Below, one piece after another: positions 59,942 through 64,000 of a stretch of 64,000 bases of DNA. A program made the translations under genes and the position numbers. The stretch spans positions 62,001-126,000 of the forward strand of contig DATGMF010000055.1 in assembly GCA_035293765.1 (NCBI GenBank). Direction: 5' to 3'. A model generated the notes under the pieces. The model was not told the origin of the DNA and ran no database searches. It worked only from the letters and a program-made list of their open reading frames with translations. The stretch comes from DASRHT01 sp035293765. Its GTDB lineage: Bacteria > Chloroflexota > Ktedonobacteria > Ktedonobacterales > Ktedonobacteraceae. The number at the start of each line of letters is the position of its first letter. Position 1 is the stretch's first letter.

Positions 59942-60382
59942 TCAGCCGAGTTCCTGGGCCAGCCCGATGAGAAGTCCTTCAGGTCCGCGGATGTAGCAGA
60001 GCCGATACGCGTCTTGGTACTGGACCACTTCGCTGCTGACAAGCTCTGCGCCGTGCTTGCGGAGCCGGGCGAGCGTCTCGTCGATATCGTCCACGGTAAA
60101 CATGACGCGTAGGTAGCCCAGAGCGTTCACTGGGGCGTTCCGGTGATCGGCGACCACGGGAGGCGTGAGAAATCGCGAGAGCTCGAGCCGGCTGTGGCCG
60201 TCTGGCGTGCGCATCATGGCGATCTCCACGCGCTGGTCGCCCAGTCCAGTGACGCGCCCTGCCCACTCGCCTTCTAACATGGCTCGCCCTTCGAGCTCGA
60301 GGCCGAGTTCAGCGAAAAAAGAGATAGCAGCATCAAGGGATTCCACCACGATGCCGACGTTGTCCATTCGTTTAAGCGCCAT
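59942..60382 (-). CDS. VOC family (glyoxalase/bleomycin-resistance-like) protein
   Basis: A 146-residue two-module betaalphabetabetabeta protein (RMDNVGIVVESLDAAISFFA; VMFTVDDIDETLARLRKHGA; CYIRGPEGLLIGLAQELG). Metal ligands could be the N-terminal segment, E in EIAMM and E in the terminal segment, but the first His of the typical HxxH/E set is Asn-Val-Gly here. The substrate is unknown. No strong ribosome site precedes the ATG. Confidence 0.8.
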   Translation of the reverse strand: MALKRMDNVGIVVESLDAAISFFAELGLELEGRAMLEGEWAGRVTGLGDQRVEIAMMRTPDGHSRLELSRFLTPPVVADHRNAPVNALGYLRVMFTVDDIDETLARLRKHGAELVSSEVVQYQDAYRLCYIRGPEGLLIGLAQELG

Positions 60383-60511
60383 GTGTCCATTCTATAATGT
60401 TGTCGTCCGTTCTGTCAATGAACGCGGACCAGAACGCTCGTCTCAAGCTCAAAGGACTGGCGGATTTATGGTCTTTCTGGCGCTAACAGCTCTCCCTTTG
60501 ATTGCTGACAA

Positions 60512-60541
60512 TGCAGGCATGCTACTAAATGCATGCCTGCA
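60512..60541 (-). terminator. hairpin terminator of the zinc-ribbon gene
   Basis: TGCAGGCATGC and GCATGCCTGCA (11 bp, perfect) flank TACTAAAT, downstream of the minus-strand gene at 60608. Confidence 0.6.
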
Positions 60542-60607
60542 TCTGGTTGACGCATGCCGCTGTTGCGAAAACGGAAGAAACGGCGCGTCACGTCGGGATA
60601 GGGAGTA

Positions 60608-61666
60608 TTATAATCTCCACGCGCGTGCATCATTTGCAGCTATATCCACCGCACCATTGCTGGAAGAACCATAGATGCCAATTTGACCATTGGTCAAGGA
60701 TGAGTCCTGAGTTACATCAATGAATGTTCCATTGACATAGGCGCTGATGCTAGCTTTATTTGCCACAATAGCGACCAGATTGGTCTGATTCAGCCCTTGC
60801 TTGATCTGTCCATTTGATCCGTGACGTAGCACTGTATACCTCTGGCTGGTGTCAGCGGTGGTGACGTTAATTATACTGATGGTATAGTTGCCATTGATAT
60901 CAATCGCGAAAAGATAACCAGGTCCCTTCGTCTGGTTAAAACGCACCACTACCCCGGCTTCATTGCCTTTATTGATAGTCACCTTCACCTCGAAAGTGAT
61001 ATCGCTCAGAGTCAACTCCGGCGCCTCTGGATCACAGATGATTATACCACTTTGATCGCTGCTGATATGGTAAGCTGCATTGACGAATCCGCATCTGAAC
61101 ACATTACCGCCATTATTCATAGTTGCCTCATCCCACTTGTAGCTTTTACTGTTATCATGTAGAGAATCGTTTAAGACCAGCGAACCCGTTTTGGGTCCAT
61201 AGGGATTCTGGTTAGCAGTGGCAGTGGCGGTTGCACTGGCATTTGCCTGCTTAGCCAGGGCAGTGGCGGTTGCGTGCTTAGCCAGTGCGGTCGCGGTTGC
61301 ATTGGGATTACCTTGAACTGGGTTGCCTTTGATAAAGACACCTGCTAACAAATATGAGCCACCGCCGACAACAGCTACAGCCAGCAGAAGCATTAACACA
61401 ATGAGGGCAATCTTGCCTCTGGGTTTGGGAGGTGGCGGAGCAGTGATTGGAGGTGGCGTAGAGACAGGTGTTAGGGTATACTGCTGTGCTACCTGCTGGT
61501 AGGGGTCACTACCGTACGCAATATGTGGGTCCCGGTACCCCGGCTGCTGTGAGGCACGCGCAGTTTGTTCGTAGGAATTGGCATGATACACTGGCGAAGC
61601 CGTGCCACAATCCGGGCAAAACTGCGCACTATGCGGGATGAGGGAGCCACAGGTATTACAATTCAT
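60608..61666 (-). CDS. zinc-ribbon, single-TM protein with LamG-like domain
   Basis: A 352-residue protein. Residues 3-20 are a zinc ribbon (CNTCG...CPDCG). A Pro/Gln-rich linker follows, then one TM helix (about 87-110), an Ala/Thr-rich repeat stalk (NATATALAKHATATALAKQA) and an extracellular beta-sandwich of about 190 residues (ITFEVKVTINKGNEAGVVVR; GPGYLFAIDINGNYTIS; LVAIVANKASISAYVNGTFI) like concanavalin/LamG or 3-keto-disaccharide hydrolase folds. Likely a surface sensor or glycan-binding protein. AAGGAG lies 10 bases before the ATG. Confidence 0.72.
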   Translation of the reverse strand: MNCNTCGSLIPHSAQFCPDCGTASPVYHANSYEQTARASQQPGYRDPHIAYGSDPYQQVAQQYTLTPVSTPPPITAPPPPKPRGKIALIVLMLLLAVAVVGGGSYLLAGVFIKGNPVQGNPNATATALAKHATATALAKQANASATATATANQNPYGPKTGSLVLNDSLHDNSKSYKWDEATMNNGGNVFRCGFVNAAYHISSDQSGIIICDPEAPELTLSDITFEVKVTINKGNEAGVVVRFNQTKGPGYLFAIDINGNYTISIINVTTADTSQRYTVLRHGSNGQIKQGLNQTNLVAIVANKASISAYVNGTFIDVTQDSSLTNGQIGIYGSSSNGAVDIAANDARAWRL

Positions 61667-61816
61667 AGCGGGGACTCCTTATGATACTGGTTGCATTGCT
61701 CATTCGTAGAAGATTGAAAATTGCAAAAATACCTCTTCTTATTGTATCACCTGAATTTATTGATACCTTCTCGCCTCACCCTCGGTTTGAGAACGGTCAG
61801 AGTTTCCTCAGCACTG

Positions 61817-62533
61817 CTATAAAAGCAGCTTTGTCGCGTAAATCACAACATAACCTGGAACATAGTGATATCTTTCGCGCTGATGGTGCCGCGCAATTTC
61901 TTTGTCTAATTGCGGTTCAATCACCTGTTGCAGCATACAGCCAGCTTGAATGATGGCGTTGAGATACGTGCTGAGGGGTCGGTGAACAAACGGGGCATAG
62001 TGTTGCGGAACAGTCCGCTCGCGAAAATAGTCGCGCACTTCGACATACCCCTTGTCTGCCCAGGCCGAGCCCGATTCCTCAAAACAGGGGTGGAGCAGCG
62101 AGATCAGCAGCCCACCCCCCTTTTTGAGCGCGGCAACGCAGTTACGGAGAGCTGTTACGTAGTCGGGGATATCCATCAGCACCATGTTAGCAATCACGTA
62201 GTCAAAGCTCTCAGTCAATGTGGTGAATGCGGATAAATCTTCCTGGATGTAGTTGATGCCTGACCGCTCTTCTTGCTCTTTTTGAGCAGCATAGGCATAA
62301 AATTTCTCCGCCGGTTCGACCCCTGTTACAATGGCCCCTTTGCGCGCCAGATAGCCCTGACCGCATCCGGCGTCGAGGATCGCTTTGCCTGTCACATCGC
62401 CTAACAGCGCAAAAATCGCAGGATTTAGGAGATAGCGCCTGGTAAAATCGCCCTCGTCGCCAAAGTTCTCCGCCAGCTCTTGTGGCACATTGGACCATTG
62501 CTTGATCGCCTCAGCGTTTGTTATCTCTGACAT
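61817..62533 (-). CDS. class I SAM-dependent methyltransferase, motif I region shortened
   Basis: A 238-residue methyltransferase (Methyltransf_11/UbiE-like). Motif I is ILDAGCGQG and motif II is VTGVEPAEKFYAYAA; later IANMVLMDIPDYVTALRNCV and GGGLLISLLHPCFEE. Between GQGYL and ARKGAIVTG about five residues of the usual helix (LSRLLARKG type) are missing, a small in-frame deletion near the SAM pocket. The substrate is unknown. Confidence 0.78.
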   Translation of the reverse strand: MSEITNAEAIKQWSNVPQELAENFGDEGDFTRRYLLNPAIFALLGDVTGKAILDAGCGQGYLARKGAIVTGVEPAEKFYAYAAQKEQEERSGINYIQEDLSAFTTLTESFDYVIANMVLMDIPDYVTALRNCVAALKKGGGLLISLLHPCFEESGSAWADKGYVEVRDYFRERTVPQHYAPFVHRPLSTYLNAIIQAGCMLQQVIEPQLDKEIARHHQRERYHYVPGYVVIYATKLLL

Positions 62534-62592
62534 TGTAATCCCCCAATAGGCTGCTCCCGCGAGTTGCTGTTTCCACGAAATTTGTGAATTTT

Positions 62593-62626
62593 GTAGGGAC
62601 CCGCTTCAGCGCGTCCGATTTATCGC
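62593..62626. repeat. partial family-B repeat end
   Basis: GTAGGGACCCGCTTCAGCGC then GTCCGATTTATCGC: one end of the element at 16061-16279, here between two minus-strand genes. Confidence 0.6.
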
Positions 62627-62636
62627 CCGTACACTC

Positions 62637-63434
62637 TTACATCCCCTTAAAGTTCGGTTTGCGCTTCTCCGCAAACGCCCTGGGACCCTCTTTGGCATCT
62701 TCTGTGCTGAGCAAATATCTGAACAGGCGTTGTTCTAGCTGCAAGCCTTCTTCCATTGGCATATACAGGCCCTGGAGTATGGCCTGCTTGGCTGCGCGCA
62801 GCGCCAGGGGACCGCGTTCGAGCAGCGTTCCCACCAGGCGATCAACCTCATGCATCAACTCGCCTTGCGGCACCACTTTATTGATCAGCCCGAGCTGGTA
62901 GGCTTCCTGCGCGCTGATTGGCTCGCCCGTCAGGATGATCTCCATCGCCTTTGCCAGGGGGATCGAGCGTGGCAGGCGCTGCGTGCCGCCCGCGCCGGGA
63001 ATGATGCCCCAGCGCACCTCTGCAAGGCCGAATGTGGCGCTCTCGACGGCAATACGCAGGTCGCAGGCTAACATCATCTCGAAGCCGCCCGCGATACAGT
63101 GCCCGTTAATGGCGGCAATCATGGGTTTCCAGCATTCGAAGCCGCGCGTGATGCCGCCGAAGCCGCCATCGTTAGCGCGTTCCGCGCGCGCTCCATCCCC
63201 GGCTGTGCTGGCCCTTGAGAGGTTGGGAATGAGCGATTTTAGATCAGCTCCGGCGCTAAACGACTTTTCGCCTGCCCCCGTCAAAACGGCGATCCATACC
63301 TCGTCATCGTCGCGGAAGTCCTGCCATGCCTGGCTTAATGCCTGTCCGGTCTCGGCGTCGATGGCGTTACGGGCCTCCGGTCGGTTAATCGTGATGTAGG
63401 CGACGCGGTCGCGTTTCTCGTAAATAATACCCAT
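62637..63434 (-). CDS. enoyl-CoA hydratase/isomerase family protein
   Basis: A 265-residue crotonase-fold protein. The first oxyanion-hole part is SFSAGADLKSL, the second is NGHCIAGGFEMMLACDLRIA, and the catalytic region is FGLAEVRWGIIPGAGGTQRL with Glu at the first catalytic position. It should hydrate or isomerise an acyl-CoA, probably in beta-oxidation or a degradative route. AAGGAG lies 9 bases before the ATG. Confidence 0.88.
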   Translation of the reverse strand: MGIIYEKRDRVAYITINRPEARNAIDAETGQALSQAWQDFRDDDEVWIAVLTGAGEKSFSAGADLKSLIPNLSRASTAGDGARAERANDGGFGGITRGFECWKPMIAAINGHCIAGGFEMMLACDLRIAVESATFGLAEVRWGIIPGAGGTQRLPRSIPLAKAMEIILTGEPISAQEAYQLGLINKVVPQGELMHEVDRLVGTLLERGPLALRAAKQAILQGLYMPMEEGLQLEQRLFRYLLSTEDAKEGPRAFAEKRKPNFKGM

Positions 63435-63511
63435 ATGGTTGCTCCTTGCTCAGATTAGTACGTGTTGACAGTGTAGCATCTAGCAGAGCTATCGCACAAG
63501 GAAGCCAGTAG

Positions 63512-64000
63512 TTATTCTCGTCTGTATTTCATCTCGCCCGCGCGAATGGCGACGGGGAGGCGGTTCTCAGGTGGGGCGAGGGGGCAGACCCAGCGATCAT
63601 TGTAAGCGCACGAAGGATTGTAGGCGTAATTGAAATCGAGGATGATACGTTGCCAACTATCGCTACCGGGTGCGGGTAAGAAGTCGCTCCCTTTGATGGT
63701 ATCGAACAGGTAGCGCCCTCCGCCGTAACTTTCCCGGGGGCAGGTTTCATCGCGAAAAGGGAGAAACAGTCCCCCGCCATAGATATCAAGCCAGTAGATG
63801 GAGAGCGTCACGGGCGTTTGCTCAGCCGTGAAATGGACACATCCTATCGTTGTCATCGTCATCGACTCATCAGCGCTCATTGCCACATGCTGGCGTACCG
63901 GCTCAATGGCGGTATCAATATCGACTACAAAGCTCATTGCCGGATTATAGGGAAAGTAGCGAAGCCCCTGAAAATGCTGGCGTTGAGACGTAGCGAGCGC
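63512..64000 (-). CDS. DUF1684 family protein, partial (5' end outside window)
   Basis: At least 162 codons; the start lies beyond coordinate 64000. The chain has HFQGLRYFPYNPAMSFVVDI, then LFLPFRDETCPRESYGGGRY, ILDFNYAYNPSCAYNDRWVC and PLAPPENRLPVAIRAGE, which is the full C-terminal signature of DUF1684. The family has no assigned biochemical function. The ATG at 63937 is internal, because the family motif continues upstream of it without a stop. Confidence 0.8.
   Translation of the reverse strand, partial: ALATSQRQHFQGLRYFPYNPAMSFVVDIDTAIEPVRQHVAMSADESMTMTTIGCVHFTAEQTPVTLSIYWLDIYGGGLFLPFRDETCPRESYGGGRYLFDTIKGSDFLPAPGSDSWQRIILDFNYAYNPSCAYNDRWVCPLAPPENRLPVAIRAGEMKYRRE

Noticed and set aside
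1..64000. CRISPR array, rRNA operon, full insertion sequence or prophage
   Set aside because: No regularly spaced repeat-spacer unit, no rRNA sequence and no transposase or integrase was seen. The only tail-like gene stands alone.

Overview
The window looks like the chromosome of a filamentous, large-genome Chloroflexota bacterium, most likely class Ktedonobacteria. This is an inference from gene content: a regulator with HTH, NB-ARC and TPR parts, a giant Rhs protein, paired GH15 enzymes, a KGG-repeat stress protein, HemQ beside the early haem genes, and many short palindromic repeats between genes. The backbone is GC-rich (38 of 60 bases in sampled lines). I saw no rRNA or CRISPR array and one tRNA.

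Layout. 1-5.3 kb: the 5' part of leuC, an acyltransferase-3 membrane protein, and a STAND-type regulator with ten near-identical TPR units. 5.6-12.5 kb: a 2289-residue secreted Rhs/SpvB-like protein whose C-terminal tip is AT-rich. 12.6-17.5 kb: a TPR-gene relic, a GH15 enzyme, a DUF1786 protein, a MITE-like element, an HTH protein and a CDGSH protein. 17.8-23.7 kb: a molybdopterin oxidoreductase operon (Fe-S/membrane subunit plus catalytic subunit) facing a TauE/SafE-DUF1634 pair. 24-37.8 kb: housekeeping and accessory genes (RNase Z, a Fur-family regulator, MutM, LarB, FtsZ, a LOG protein, a HAD hydrolase, DUF1848, PhzF).

37.9-43.4 kb: tRNA-Leu(UAA) followed by an AT-rich island of about 5.5 kb. 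Its far end carries a direct repeat of the tRNA 3' end, which I read as attL/attR. It has no integrase. It carries an AlbA_2/GHKL ATPase, a PD-(D/E)XK-like nuclease, a one-TM protein of unknown function, a small protein, a 147-residue orphan and a DUF6036-type nucleotidyltransferase. It also holds a helically phased three-copy TGGCGAGA array and two tandem stem-loops. This looks like a small defence or conflict cassette and is my best candidate for an undescribed system.

43.5-64 kb: a 130-bp MITE-like element with an apparent 11-bp target duplication; a folate pair (cyclodeaminase, folD); an orphan phage-tail-like protein; the haem cluster hemA-hemC-hemD-hemQ-hemL-hemB, which makes 5-aminolevulinate and carries it to uroporphyrinogen, plus the coproheme decarboxylase; a second GH15 enzyme; a SnoaL-like protein, an RlmI-like methyltransferase, a VOC protein, a zinc-ribbon membrane protein, a methyltransferase, an enoyl-CoA hydratase and a partial DUF1684 gene.

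Two dispersed palindromic repeat families (called A and B here) lie between genes and sometimes inside them. A family-A copy is read through in frame near the start of hemQ. Two others appear to supply stop codons. An unrelated palindrome sits in frame inside hemC.
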